Position numbers and translations under genes: made by a program. From Scatosoma sp048465415 (GTDB lineage: Bacteria; Bacillota; Clostridia; Christensenellales; Borkfalkiaceae), in contig DBFWLO010000008.1 of the NCBI GenBank assembly GCA_048465415.1, positions 124,001 to 188,000 of the forward strand: DNA of 64,000 nucleotides. Reading direction: 5' to 3'. Numbering within the stretch: the stretch's first letter is position 1; the number at the start of each line of letters is the position of its first letter. Of the stretch, positions 7,737-15,168 are shown piece after piece. The notes below the pieces were generated by a model, which worked only from the letters and a program-made list of their open reading frames with translations, was not told where the DNA came from and ran no database searches.

Positions 7737-8648
7737 CTATCCTCTGATATCGGCGATTTTTCCGTTCTTCACTTCCGCGGTAAAGTAACAGACTTCGTAG
7801 AGTCTTTCCTTTTTTTTGCGCACGAGCCCGCAGGTATGGGGATCGTTCGTCAGCGTCACGGAAACGAAATCCCCTAAAAACGCTTTGATATGTTCCGCCT
7901 TTTCTTTGAGTTCCTCGCAGAGCATCGCGGAAAAATCCGCGCCGATGAGGACGCTTTCGAAAAACGCGTAGGGCAAAAGTTCGTCCGTCGCCGAGGACGC
8001 GTCTCCCGTCTCCGCGCCGCTCTCCTGCCGGATCTTGAAAGAGGTCTGGAAACAGCCGTCCTCCGTCAAAGCCCATTCGCATTCCGCCACGCGTCTTCGG
8101 CTGTCGGAGAGGGGCAGGGTAGCGGTGAGCGTATTATTTTCGACCTTGTATTCCAAAACCTCTTCAAAGAGCACGCACTTGCCGGCGGCGGTGAATACGG
8201 CGACGGCGTTTTTGCCTTCGAGAAAGAAGAGTCCGCTCTCGCTGCGAATGACGCAGGTCTCGAAACAGGGCGATAAGGGCGCGACGAAAAAGCCCTTCGA
8301 CGTTTCCAGGGAGATTTGGAGACTTCCTTGTCGGAATACGGTGACGAGGTTGTCGAGAAAGCGTTCCTGGGCGACGACGTGCAAAGAGAAATCGGAGGGC
8401 GGGAAGTCGCGGGCAAAGACGGCGACGCCGTCTTTGAGAAGATATATTTCACAATGTTCGGGCGGGGAGAATCGCAGCTTTTCATTGATAAAAAAGGCGA
8501 TGGGGAGCGCTCCTTCGGGAATAAATTCGACGAATACGTTGTCTTTGGGCTCGATTTCCGCAAAGCGCTCGAAGGTGTCCGTCATACCGAAGTATACCCC
8601 GCCGAGCATGAGTGCGCACGGGCGCGAAGATAAAAAATAAATTTTCAT
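7737..8648 (-). CDS. Conserved-looking hypothetical protein, function unknown
   Basis: The 303-residue protein is not recognised. It has no signal peptide or clear membrane segment and looks rich in beta strands. A short acidic low-complexity stretch (about residues 203-219, Glu/Ser/Ala/Thr/Asp) separates the first two thirds from a C-terminal part that reads like a small alpha/beta domain (F-L-G-D-F-V-S-V-T-L, then charged). The frame is long, uninterrupted and has the codon use of its neighbours, so it is a real gene. It is divergent from the Myb-like gene and shares an 84-base intergenic region with it. Confidence 0.6.
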   Translation of the reverse strand: MKIYFLSSRPCALMLGGVYFGMTDTFERFAEIEPKDNVFVEFIPEGALPIAFFINEKLRFSPPEHCEIYLLKDGVAVFARDFPPSDFSLHVVAQERFLDNLVTVFRQGSLQISLETSKGFFVAPLSPCFETCVIRSESGLFFLEGKNAVAVFTAAGKCVLFEEVLEYKVENNTLTATLPLSDSRRRVAECEWALTEDGCFQTSFKIRQESGAETGDASSATDELLPYAFFESVLIGADFSAMLCEELKEKAEHIKAFLGDFVSVTLTNDPHTCGLVRKKKERLYEVCYFTAEVKNGKIADIRG

Positions 8649-8732
8649 ACTTCAATATATTCTTTTCTTTTTGATACAATGTATAAATCGGCGAAAATAT
8701 GTTAATAATTCCTTCAAAACGGAGGTGACGTC

Positions 8733-9341
8733 ATGAATAAAATCAACGGTTACACGGAAGAAGAAGCGAAAAGTCTGGTAGAATACATTTGGTCGGGCAA
8801 ACAGGCGGGAAAGACGCTGACGTATCTGTTCGAAACTTACGGGGCGGAGCACGGCAGAGCCAAAGGCAGCGTGCGCAATTACTATTACGCGCTGATGAAG
8901 AACCGGAAAAAGGACGAGCGAGTCGTCAAACTGCTCGACGGAAAACAGCTGGCCGTGGAAGAGATCCGGGAATTTACGGAAGAGGAAACGGATAAGGCGC
9001 TCAGAAGCATACTTGCGGAAAAGAGCAAGGGCGTTTCCGTGCGGCGCGCAATCTGCAATATCGCCAAAGGGGACGACAAACTGATGCTGCGTTTACAGAA
9101 TAAATACCGCAATATTCTTAAAAAGCAGCCGGAACGCATCGAAGCGATCGCGTCGGAATTGGGTATGGGAACGCCGGACAAGAGCTTCTTGCAGCGCCGT
9201 CTCGAAAACGAGATCAACGCGCTCTACGATAGGCTCGCGCAGTCTTTAAAGGAAGAGAACGCGCGTTTGTCCGCGGAGAACGCACGCCTCAAACGCGAGA
9301 ACGAGACGTTGAAGCGCCGCGCGGCGTTCAAGGAAGTTTGA
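8733..9341 (+). CDS. Myb/SANT-like DNA-binding protein with C-terminal coiled coil
   Basis: The 202-residue protein starts with a tri-helical Myb/SANT-like segment (Y-T-E-E-E-A-K-S-L-V-E-Y-I-W near residues 6-19, ending about residue 55), the type of domain seen in RsfA-like sporulation regulators. The last 40 residues form a clear heptad coiled coil (L-x3-N-A-R-L-x6-L), suggesting dimerisation. A strong GGAGGTGA precedes the ATG. DNA binding is inferred from the fold; the target is unknown. Confidence 0.6.
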   Translation: MNKINGYTEEEAKSLVEYIWSGKQAGKTLTYLFETYGAEHGRAKGSVRNYYYALMKNRKKDERVVKLLDGKQLAVEEIREFTEEETDKALRSILAEKSKGVSVRRAICNIAKGDDKLMLRLQNKYRNILKKQPERIEAIASELGMGTPDKSFLQRRLENEINALYDRLAQSLKEENARLSAENARLKRENETLKRRAAFKEV

Positions 9342-9360
9342 TCGCTCAGAGAAAAGACGA

Positions 9361-9408
9361 AAAAAAGCGCCGGAAGGGTTGAAAAGGAGCCCACGGCGCT
9401 TTTTTGTC
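9361..9408 (+). terminator. Terminator after the Myb-like gene
   Basis: AAAAAAGCGCCG (9361-9372) pairs with CGGCGCTTTTTT (9395 onward), with a smaller inner stem GGGTT/AGCCC. Confidence 0.85.
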
Positions 9409-9512
9409 GAAAAAAGAGAGTATGAAAGTATATATCGCTTAAATCGGCACATACTGAACGTAGGGGAAAAACCGCTGTTTTTTGCGGTGACTCACATTAA
9501 GGAGGTTTCAAT

Positions 9513-9743
9513 ATGGAAAAATTTACGATCGGACTTGTGGTCGGCGCGGTCGGCGGCGCTTTGCTTGTCGCTAACAGCTATAAAATGCGCACGCTTGTCA
9601 AAAAAGGCCAGGAGGAAGTCAAACAGCGTCTCGATGAAATGATGGACGAGAAGCTCAAAGCGATGGAACAGGGCGGCGGTATGTCTTCCGCGGGCTCGGA
9701 TTCCGCGAAAGGATCGGAAAAGAAAGAACAAGGTAAAAAATAA
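9513..9743 (+). CDS. Small YtxH-like membrane protein
   Basis: The 76-residue protein has one Gly-rich membrane segment (about residues 5-21, GLVVGAVGGALLV), then an amphipathic charged helix and a polar Ser/Gly/Lys tail. This is the organisation of YtxH-domain proteins, small membrane-anchored proteins of unknown role in Firmicutes. TAAGGAGG stands eight bases before the ATG. It lies between two terminators and is probably transcribed alone. In the 171 bases upstream a small hairpin (ACCGC/GCGGT near 9470) is all I can see. Confidence 0.6.
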   Translation: MEKFTIGLVVGAVGGALLVANSYKMRTLVKKGQEEVKQRLDEMMDEKLKAMEQGGGMSSAGSDSAKGSEKKEQGKK

Positions 9744-9822
9744 CGCAGCAGGTAAAGAACGCGGGAAATAATTCCCCGCAGGGCTCTTTTTGAGCCGCGT
9801 TGTTTTCACCATGTTTTTAAAG

Positions 9823-9857
9823 ACGAGACGGAAGTTTTTCTTCCGTCTCGTTTTTTT
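9823..9857 (+). terminator. Terminator between the YtxH-like gene and the HTH genes
   Basis: CGAGACGGAAG pairs with CTTCCGTCTCG around a short T-rich loop, followed by seven T residues. It may also work weakly on the minus strand for the HTH gene ending at 9866. Confidence 0.85.
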
Positions 9858-9865
9858 GGTAAATA

Positions 9866-10309
9866 TTAAATACAATCGGAACGCCCGACGAGATAATCCA
9901 AAGATACGTTGAAATAATCGGCTAAGGCGATCAAAGTTTCAGGCTTGGGTTTCCTGCCTTGCCGCCACTTGGGAAAATTGGAGTTTTTGAAGGTGCAGAT
10001 CCGCGAAATACGGTTTGACGTAACTTTATTCTTTTCGATTAAGAAATCGAGCCGTTCCGCAAATGATCGATGTTCAACGGCGGGAATATACTCTTTTTTC
10101 TCCGCTCTTCCCGCGAGATAATCGAACGAACAATCGAAAAAATCCGCTATGCGGGTAAAAGAATCCAGATTGGGCGCGCATTTCCCGGTCAACCAGGCGG
10201 AAACATTGGATTGCGGCAAACCGGCCTGCTTTGCAAACGTCTTGGCGTCTATCTCTTCTAAAATTAAATAATCTTCAATAATTTCCGTAAAATTATCCAA
10301 AAAGTTCAT
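9866..10309 (-). CDS. Double XRE-family helix-turn-helix protein, copy 1
   Basis: This 147-residue protein contains two consecutive Cro/C1-type HTH units (about residues 8-70 and 80-147). Each has the F-A-K-x-A-G-L / S-N-V-S-x-W and I-A-D-F-F-x-x-S-x-D-Y-L-x-G-R pattern, ending in SLDYLVGRSDCI. Two HTHs in one chain suggest a pseudo-dimer binding a composite site. The gene at 10413-10856 is a paralogue of exactly the same length and orientation. A 17-bp motif is shared upstream of both. Small stand-alone repressors of this type are common in mobile or defence regions, but no such genes are adjacent. Confidence 0.8.
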   Translation of the reverse strand: MNFLDNFTEIIEDYLILEEIDAKTFAKQAGLPQSNVSAWLTGKCAPNLDSFTRIADFFDCSFDYLAGRAEKKEYIPAVEHRSFAERLDFLIEKNKVTSNRISRICTFKNSNFPKWRQGRKPKPETLIALADYFNVSLDYLVGRSDCI

Positions 10310-10336
10310 GTCTTATTCCCCTTTTATAAAAAATAC

Positions 10337-10353
10337 AACAACGGGACGCTATT
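10337..10353. promoter_or_regulatory. 17-bp motif upstream of HTH copy 1 (candidate operator)
   Basis: AACAACGGGACGCTATT, read on the plus strand, lies 28 bases upstream of the copy 1 start codon. A copy differing at one base lies at the equivalent place upstream of copy 2 (10882-10898). The shared position suggests an autoregulatory operator. Confidence 0.55.
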
Positions 10354-10356
10354 CAC

Positions 10357-10385
10357 TTGACAAAACAAAAAAAGAAGTATATAAT
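10357..10385 (+). promoter_or_regulatory. Consensus promoter reading opposite to the HTH genes
   Basis: TTGACA (10357-10362), exactly 17 bases, TATAAT (10380-10385). It points rightwards, into the 3' end of HTH copy 2, so its transcript would be antisense to that gene. It starts four bases after the 17-bp motif. Confidence 0.65.
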
Positions 10386-10412
10386 TAAATTATCGAATAT
10401 ATTTTTTAAAAA

Positions 10413-10856
10413 TTATATGGAATCGGATCTGCCGACAAGATAATCCAAGGAGACGTTGAAATAATTAGAGAGTAAAATCAGCTTTTCGGGCTTTGGATTT
10501 TTACCTTTTTTCCATTTTGCGTAAATAGAATTTCCGAACCCGCATTGTGCGGATACATAATAAAAGCTTTCGCCTTTCTGAGAGAGAAGAGATTCTAAAC
10601 GTTCACAAAAAGTGTGATTTTTTACGGAACGGATATAGTTGGGCGTCTGTGTGCGGCCTACCAGGAAATCAAGCGAACAATTCATAAAGTCTGCTATTTT
10701 AATACAATATTCTAACGAGGGAGTATTTTTCTTTGTTAGCCATTGGGAAACACCTTGCTCACTAATTTTTGCTCTTTTAGCAAATTCCGTTAAAGTTAAA
10801 TTATTTTGAATAAGATACTCATTGATTGTTTCTATAAAAGAATCTAAATAATCCAT
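10413..10856 (-). CDS. Double XRE-family helix-turn-helix protein, copy 2
   Basis: The 147-residue paralogue of the gene at 9866 has the same two-HTH layout: first unit with T-E-F-A-K-R-A-K-I-S-E-Q-G-V-S-Q-W, second unit ending SLDYLVGRSDSI. Its DNA is visibly more AT-rich than the surroundings, including copy 1, which suggests different age or origin of the two copies. The middle of the second HTH differs most (Y-Y-V-S-A-Q-C-G-F-G-N-S-I-Y), so target specificity probably diverged. The 17-bp motif lies 25 bases upstream of its ATG. Confidence 0.8.
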   Translation of the reverse strand: MDYLDSFIETINEYLIQNNLTLTEFAKRAKISEQGVSQWLTKKNTPSLEYCIKIADFMNCSLDFLVGRTQTPNYIRSVKNHTFCERLESLLSQKGESFYYVSAQCGFGNSIYAKWKKGKNPKPEKLILLSNYFNVSLDYLVGRSDSI

Positions 10857-10881
10857 TTTTCACCTTTTTTCTATATTATCT

Positions 10882-10898
10882 AACAACGGGACGGTATT
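10882..10898. promoter_or_regulatory. 17-bp motif upstream of HTH copy 2 (candidate operator)
   Basis: AACAACGGGACGGTATT matches the motif at 10337 in 16 of 17 positions. It sits between HTH copy 2 (minus) and the small plus-strand gene at 10985, so it could control both. Confidence 0.55.
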
Positions 10899-10984
10899 AG
10901 TTGTTTTAACCGTAAGAGGACGGTAGAGGCAAAAAATATAAAGACTAACGAATGAAATAATTTTATGTATTAGGAGGTAAACTT

Positions 10985-11263
10985 ATGAAAGTTTCTGTAT
11001 TGGACGAACTGTTTTTGGGCGACTGGAAGCCGCCTATAAACGCGAAGGGGAGAAACGAGGATAAGATCGCGAAAAGGATCAGTACTTTGTATGAAAAGAT
11101 GGATAAAGGTTTCAGCGAAGAACAGTCGAAACTTCTCGAAGCGCTCGATTACGAAAAGATGCAGCTGGAAGGAGAGGAGGAAAGGAAGTGTTTCAAAGTC
11201 GGCGTGCGGCTGGGATTTTTGTTCGCTCTGGAAGCGTGCGGAATGGATCTGAAAAATTTATAA
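10985..11263 (+). CDS. Small helical protein, DUF6809-like
   Basis: The 92-residue protein is predicted all-helical and charged, ending in a conserved-looking stretch (F-K-V-G-V-R-L-G-F-L-F-A-L-E-A). The layout (short start motif, a helix around L-L-E-A-L-x3-E-x4-E, then F-x2-G-x-x-L-G) resembles the DUF6809 family of Clostridia; I recall this family only in outline. It has a strong TAGGAGG. It is divergent from HTH copy 2 and may be under the same control. Function unknown. Confidence 0.55.
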   Translation: MKVSVLDELFLGDWKPPINAKGRNEDKIAKRISTLYEKMDKGFSEEQSKLLEALDYEKMQLEGEEERKCFKVGVRLGFLFALEACGMDLKNL

Positions 11264-11276
11264 AAAGTGTTATGTC

Positions 11277-11314
11277 AAAGCCCCGGCGATTCTAAAAAGT
11301 CGCCGGGGCTTTGA
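11277..11314 (+). terminator. Strong terminator after the DUF6809-like gene
   Basis: CAAAGCCCCGGCGA pairs with TCGCCGGGGCTTTG around a ten-base loop; the stem is perfect over 14 pairs and carries its own A and T tracts. Confidence 0.85.
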
Positions 11315-11415
11315 TAAAACGGACGGAAGTGTCGTTTTCGGGCGTAAAAAGGAAAATGTTTCCCGGACAGCCGAAAAAAGTTAGGCCGAAATCGAAAAAA
11401 TTCATTCTAAAACAA

Positions 11416-11444
11416 TAGACGAACAAAATAATTTATGTTATAAT
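11416..11444 (+). promoter_or_regulatory. Promoter abutting the ruvX start codon
   Basis: TAGACG (11416-11421), 17 bases, TATAAT (11439-11444). A start seven bases beyond the -10 box falls exactly on the ruvX ATG at 11451. Confidence 0.6.
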
Positions 11445-11450
11445 AAACGC

Positions 11451-11912
11451 ATGACGATAAAAAGGGCGATTGCTTTCGATATAGGCGACAAACGGATCGG
11501 CGTGGCCGTGAGCGATCCCTTCAACGAATATGCGATGCCGTGCGAGACGTATTTCCGCACCAAGAACTTGGAAGCGGACGTGAAAGCGCTTGCCGATCTG
11601 GCGGCTGAGCGCGGCGCGGGCGTCATCGTTTGCGGTATGCCGGTCAATTTCGACGGCACGGAGAGCATACAAACGGAAAAGACGCGGCGATTCGTCGAAG
11701 CCTTACAAGAAAAAACCTCGCTGCCCGTGGAGCTTGAAGACGAACGCTTCACCACCATGCAGGCGCGGGAAGTGCAGATTATCGGCGGCGTGAAACGGGA
11801 AAACCGCAAAAAAACCATCGATTCGATCGCCGCTTCCTATATCCTCGAAGGATATCTTTCGCGCATGAAAAAGCGAGCGGCGGAGAACGCTTCGACGGAA
11901 CGCGAACCATGA
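11451..11912 (+). CDS. ruvX: RuvX/YqgF-type RNase H-fold nuclease (putative Holliday junction resolvase)
   Basis: The 153-residue protein has the RNase H-like fold of YqgF: Asp10 in AFDIGDKRIGVA, the acidic pair in EDERFTT (residues 96-102) and Asp124 in DSIAA are the metal-binding residues. The family is implicated in Holliday junction resolution and pre-16S rRNA processing. The C-terminus carries a short extra charged tail. The start has no ribosome binding site and lies at the predicted transcript start. Its stop overlaps an upstream start of the next frame (ATGA), and the ruvX-DUF1292 order is the conserved yrrK-yrzB pair. Confidence 0.92.
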   Translation: MTIKRAIAFDIGDKRIGVAVSDPFNEYAMPCETYFRTKNLEADVKALADLAAERGAGVIVCGMPVNFDGTESIQTEKTRRFVEALQEKTSLPVELEDERFTTMQAREVQIIGGVKRENRKKTIDSIAASYILEGYLSRMKKRAAENASTEREP

Positions 11913-12001
11913 CGGAAAGAGCCGGTTTTTCGGAATTTTCAGACCGAAAAAGAGAAAGAATAAATCGTAAGGAGGCCGCGCAGCGCGGCGGAGAAACAAA
12001 A

Positions 12002-12334
12002 ATGGATAAGCAGGATTTGACGAGCGAAGAAGAGTACGAAGATAATATCCTCGAACTCGAAGACGACGAGGGCAACGTCGAAAAATATCTCCACGTAGGC
12101 ACAATCGAATATAAGGGCGAATGGTATTGTTTTTTCCAGAAAGCGGAACCGCAGACCGAAGAAGAGGAGGACGAAGTCGTCATGTTCCTCTTGAAAGGCG
12201 AGCGCGACAACCAGGAACTGATTCCTTTGGAGGACGAAGCTCTGATGGACGAGGTTTTTGCGGAATTCTGCAATCAGTATGAACAATACGAAGACAGCGA
12301 GGACGCTATGAAGCTGGACGGCGCGGAGGACTGA
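12002..12334 (+). CDS. DUF1292 family protein (YrzB-like)
   Basis: This 110-residue, very acidic protein has the DUF1292 pattern: ILELEDDEGN, then a Y-K-G-E-W-Y-C-F-F strand, and a final E-D-E-A-L-M-D-E-V-F helix. The family is widespread beside ruvX in Firmicutes; its function is unknown. The frame is open from an ATG at 11909 that overlaps the ruvX stop, but the conserved domain begins after 12002. A small GC-rich hairpin (CCGCGC/GCGCGG) lies between a strong AAGGAGG near 11968 and the chosen start, which has a weaker GGCGGAGA, so translation may be coupled or regulated. Confidence 0.8.
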   Translation: MDKQDLTSEEEYEDNILELEDDEGNVEKYLHVGTIEYKGEWYCFFQKAEPQTEEEEDEVVMFLLKGERDNQELIPLEDEALMDEVFAEFCNQYEQYEDSEDAMKLDGAED

Positions 12335-12378
12335 TTTCCCCCGCGGATTTTATCCGCTTCCGACTCTATGTCATTTTT

Positions 12379-12418
12379 ACGCCACTTACCCTTACTCTAC
12401 GGGAAAGCGGCGTTTTTT
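12379..12418 (+). terminator. Terminator after ruvX-DUF1292
   Basis: ACGCC (12379-12383) pairs with GGCGT (12409-12413) with an imperfect inner CCC/GGG stem, followed by six T residues. Confidence 0.65.
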
Positions 12419-12466
12419 GGTGGAAAAGACAGCTCTGAAAAATAAACCGTTTGAAAAGGAGAGACG

Positions 12467-12787
12467 ATGGCAAAGACGGAATATTATCTGCACGGGGATT
12501 TCGACGAAATCCTTGGCAAAATGGAAGAGGCGCTGGCCGGACATTCCTCGGTCGAACGGAGCGGGGAAAGTGATTTTCGTACGCCGTCGGGACGGTTTGC
12601 CGTACGCGTGTACGAAAAGAACGGGTTCTATTTTTTCAAGTACTCCTCCGTACTCACGTTCACGCTCGCCGAATGTGACGGCAAGACGGCCTGCACGCTC
12701 ATTTCCGCGGGCGATCCAAGCGGCGCAGGAGGAGATATTTCCCGGTACGCCAAAGAAGCGCTGGCGGAGTTTATGGGCGGGCTTTAA
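12467..12787 (+). CDS. Small cytoplasmic protein, DUF6054-like
   Basis: The 106-residue protein starts K-T-E-Y-Y-L-H-G-D-F-D-E-I-L and has a central strand FAVRVYEKNG, then a beta-rich part and a final amphipathic helix. This resembles DUF6054 proteins of Clostridia, which have no known function. AAAGGAGA precedes the ATG. The DUF1538 gene follows 40 bases later and is probably co-transcribed. Confidence 0.55.
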   Translation: MAKTEYYLHGDFDEILGKMEEALAGHSSVERSGESDFRTPSGRFAVRVYEKNGFYFFKYSSVLTFTLAECDGKTACTLISAGDPSGAGGDISRYAKEALAEFMGGL

Positions 12788-12827
12788 GAAGAAAAGAGAG
12801 CGGCATAAAAAGGAGAACACGGGCAGA

Positions 12828-14342
12828 ATGACGGAAGCATTGAAAGAAAAACTCAAAGAAGCGTTTCGGGCGGTCTTTCCGATCGCGTTGATCGTACTCG
12901 GGCTCTCGCTCACTTTGACGCCGCTCGAAACGGGTACGTTTTTGCTGTTCGCCGTCGGCGTGGCGCTTTTGATCGCAGGCACGGCGCTGTTCGCGCTGGG
13001 CGCGGATATGTCCATGCTGGCGATCGGGCAAAAAGTTGGCTCCACGCTGACGAAGAGCAAAAAGGTATGGCTGATCGCCTTGATCAGCTTTGTCATCGGC
13101 GTCATCGTCACGATGGCGGAACCCGATTTGCAGATCCTCGCCCAGCAGGTGCACGATATCGATAATATGGTAATGGTCGTCACCGTTTCCGTCGGCGTGG
13201 GGATCTTTCTCATGATCGCCATGCTGAGAATCGTGTTCGGGATCAGCCTGTCCGTACTCCTCGCCGCATTCTATACGGTGTTATTTGCTGTCGCGCTTTT
13301 GTTTGTCCCCGAGAGCTTCTGGGCGATCGCCTTCGACGCCGGCGGCGTGACCACCGGCCCCGTCACGGTACCGTTCATCATGTCCTTAGGTATGGGCGTG
13401 GCGGCGGTGCGGAGCGGCAAAAACAGCGGAGACGACAGTTTCGGACTCGTGGCGCTGAGCAGCGTCGGGCCTATCCTGTCCGTGATGATTCTCGGCATCG
13501 TTTACAAGGCGCAGGGAGGAGAATACTTCCTCGACGAAAGCGTGGTGCCTGAAACGACGAGAAACGCTTTCGCCCTGTACGGGCGGGAACTCGGTACATA
13601 CGCGGCGGAGGTGCTCCGCGCCGTTTCGCCCATCGTCGCCTTTTTCGTGCTTTTTCAGCTTTTCACGCGGGCGTTTCCCAAACGTCAGCTCATCAAAATA
13701 GGGATCGGACTCGTCTATACGTTCATCGGCCTGACTCTGTTTTTAACCGGCGCGAACGCGGGATTTATGCCCGTCGGCAGGGCGATAGGGATCGCGCTTT
13801 CGGAGATCTGGAACGGCTGGCTGCTCATACCCGTGGGCATGCTGTTCGGCTACTTCGTCGTCTCGGCGGAGCCGGCCGTGTACGTGCTCAATAAGCAGGT
13901 GGAGCATATTTCCGCGGGCGCGGTGCGCGCGGCGACCATGAAAAAAGGACTCTGTATCGGCGTCTGCGCGGCGCTCGGATTCGCGATGCTGCGCATCGTC
14001 GCCGGCTTCAACGTCATGTGGCTGCTGGTGCCCGGTTACGCCGCGGCGCTCCTTTTGATGCCTTTCACACCCAAATTATTCACCGGTATCGCCTTCGACT
14101 CGGGCGGCGTCGCCAGCGGCGCGATGGTATCGTCGTTCGTACTGCCGCTTGCGATCGGCGCGTGTTCCGTCGTCGCGCCCACAAAGATCATGACGCTCGC
14201 GTTCGGCTGCGTGGCGCTTGTGGCGCTGGCGCCGCTCATCAGTATCCAGATCCTCGGAATCCATTATAAGCGCAAGACGGCGACCTATAAAAAGAATTTC
14301 CTCACCGAAGAGGACGGCATCGTCGAATACGAGGTGGACTGA
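12828..14342 (+). CDS. DUF1538 family integral membrane protein, internally duplicated
   Basis: The 504-residue protein has about a dozen membrane segments arranged as two homologous halves. Each half contains an AEPxxxxLxxQV element (AEPDLQILAQQV near residue 98; AEPAVYVLNKQV later), a GG motif (AFDAGGVTTGP near 169; AFDSGGVASGA later) and an L-x-P-I-x-S-I/V-x-I-L-G-I end. DUF1538 proteins are believed to be transporters, substrate unknown. The ATG at 12828 follows AAAGGAGAA; the frame stays open upstream, but that part shadows another gene. One base separates it from a double PII-like gene, which suggests PII-type regulation of transport, as in SbtA-SbtB. Confidence 0.85.
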   Translation: MTEALKEKLKEAFRAVFPIALIVLGLSLTLTPLETGTFLLFAVGVALLIAGTALFALGADMSMLAIGQKVGSTLTKSKKVWLIALISFVIGVIVTMAEPDLQILAQQVHDIDNMVMVVTVSVGVGIFLMIAMLRIVFGISLSVLLAAFYTVLFAVALLFVPESFWAIAFDAGGVTTGPVTVPFIMSLGMGVAAVRSGKNSGDDSFGLVALSSVGPILSVMILGIVYKAQGGEYFLDESVVPETTRNAFALYGRELGTYAAEVLRAVSPIVAFFVLFQLFTRAFPKRQLIKIGIGLVYTFIGLTLFLTGANAGFMPVGRAIGIALSEIWNGWLLIPVGMLFGYFVVSAEPAVYVLNKQVEHISAGAVRAATMKKGLCIGVCAALGFAMLRIVAGFNVMWLLVPGYAAALLLMPFTPKLFTGIAFDSGGVASGAMVSSFVLPLAIGACSVVAPTKIMTLAFGCVALVALAPLISIQILGIHYKRKTATYKKNFLTEEDGIVEYEVD

Positions 14343-14343
14343 A

Positions 14344-15168
14344 ATGGAAAAAATCACGATTAAAAACGGCGTGCTTTCCAAGGTAAAATCGAAAAAACTC
14401 CGCGTCGCGCGGCGTCGCGGCGAGGATGGGGCGGAACGAGGACGGCCGCGGCTGAAATTGCTCGTCGGGGCGGTCGCCTCCGCCGACGCGGCGGAAGTGA
14501 CCGAGATCTGCAACCGTTTCGGCGCGGCGCTCAGCTATTCTTTCGAGGCGTTCGGGACGGCGAGAACGGCGGTGCTCGATTACCTGGGGCTGGGAGATAC
14601 CTCCCGGCGGGTGATCTTTTCGCTGATTCCCGACAGCGCGGAACGGGCGATTTTAGAAGGCATACAAAAGGAAATGGAATTATACCTGGTCGGCAAGGGC
14701 ATTTGTTTCACACTGCCTTTGACGGGCGTGTCGAGCATCGTGGCGAACGGGCTTTTGAAGGCGGCGCCCAAAGACAAAACAAGCGGGAGGGAGAGCGGAA
14801 TGAACGAGGAAACGAGAAGGTACGATCTGATTATAGCGGCGATGGAGAGCGGCTTTGCCGACGAGGCGATGAACGCGGCGCGGGCGGCGGGCGCGGCGGG
14901 CGGCACGCTGATCCACGCTACGACGTTGAATAACCGCAAGGCCGAGCAGCTCATCGGCATCACCTTGCAGCAGGAGACGGAGATTCTTATGATTCTCACC
15001 AAACGGGAAGGGAAACTCTCCATCATGCGCGCCATACAGGAAGCCGCGGGGCTGAAAACGGACGCCGGCGGCGTGCTCTTTTCTCTGCCCGTAGACAATC
15101 TGATCGGAGTGGGTTCCATGTCGCCGGATATGCCGGCGGCTCCCAAAGAGGATAAAAAGAGCGAATAA
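14344..15168 (+). CDS. Tandem PII-like signalling protein
   Basis: The 274-residue protein consists of two PII-like ferredoxin-fold domains (about residues 37-140 and 155-260). The second is the closer match to PII: A-x-A-A-R-x-A-G-A-A-G-G-T-L-I-H-A, then ILMILTKREGK and the C-terminal VLFSLPVDNLIGV. The first is more divergent but ends in a similar FTLPLTGV. PII proteins sense nucleotides and 2-oxoglutarate and control transporters or enzymes as homotrimers; a fused pair would form a pseudo-hexameric trimer. It starts one base after the DUF1538 stop, so the two are almost certainly partners. Confidence 0.75.
   Translation: MEKITIKNGVLSKVKSKKLRVARRRGEDGAERGRPRLKLLVGAVASADAAEVTEICNRFGAALSYSFEAFGTARTAVLDYLGLGDTSRRVIFSLIPDSAERAILEGIQKEMELYLVGKGICFTLPLTGVSSIVANGLLKAAPKDKTSGRESGMNEETRRYDLIIAAMESGFADEAMNAARAAGAAGGTLIHATTLNNRKAEQLIGITLQQETEILMILTKREGKLSIMRAIQEAAGLKTDAGGVLFSLPVDNLIGVGSMSPDMPAAPKEDKKSE

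Noticed and set aside
10413..11263. Toxin-antitoxin module made of the HTH pair and the 92-residue protein
   Set aside because: The small protein has no toxin signature and the genes are divergent rather than in one operon; only regulation is supported.
12417..12827. N-terminal extension of the DUF1538 protein by 137 residues
   Set aside because: It overlaps the DUF6054-like gene in another frame, and the ATG at 12828 has a good ribosome binding site.
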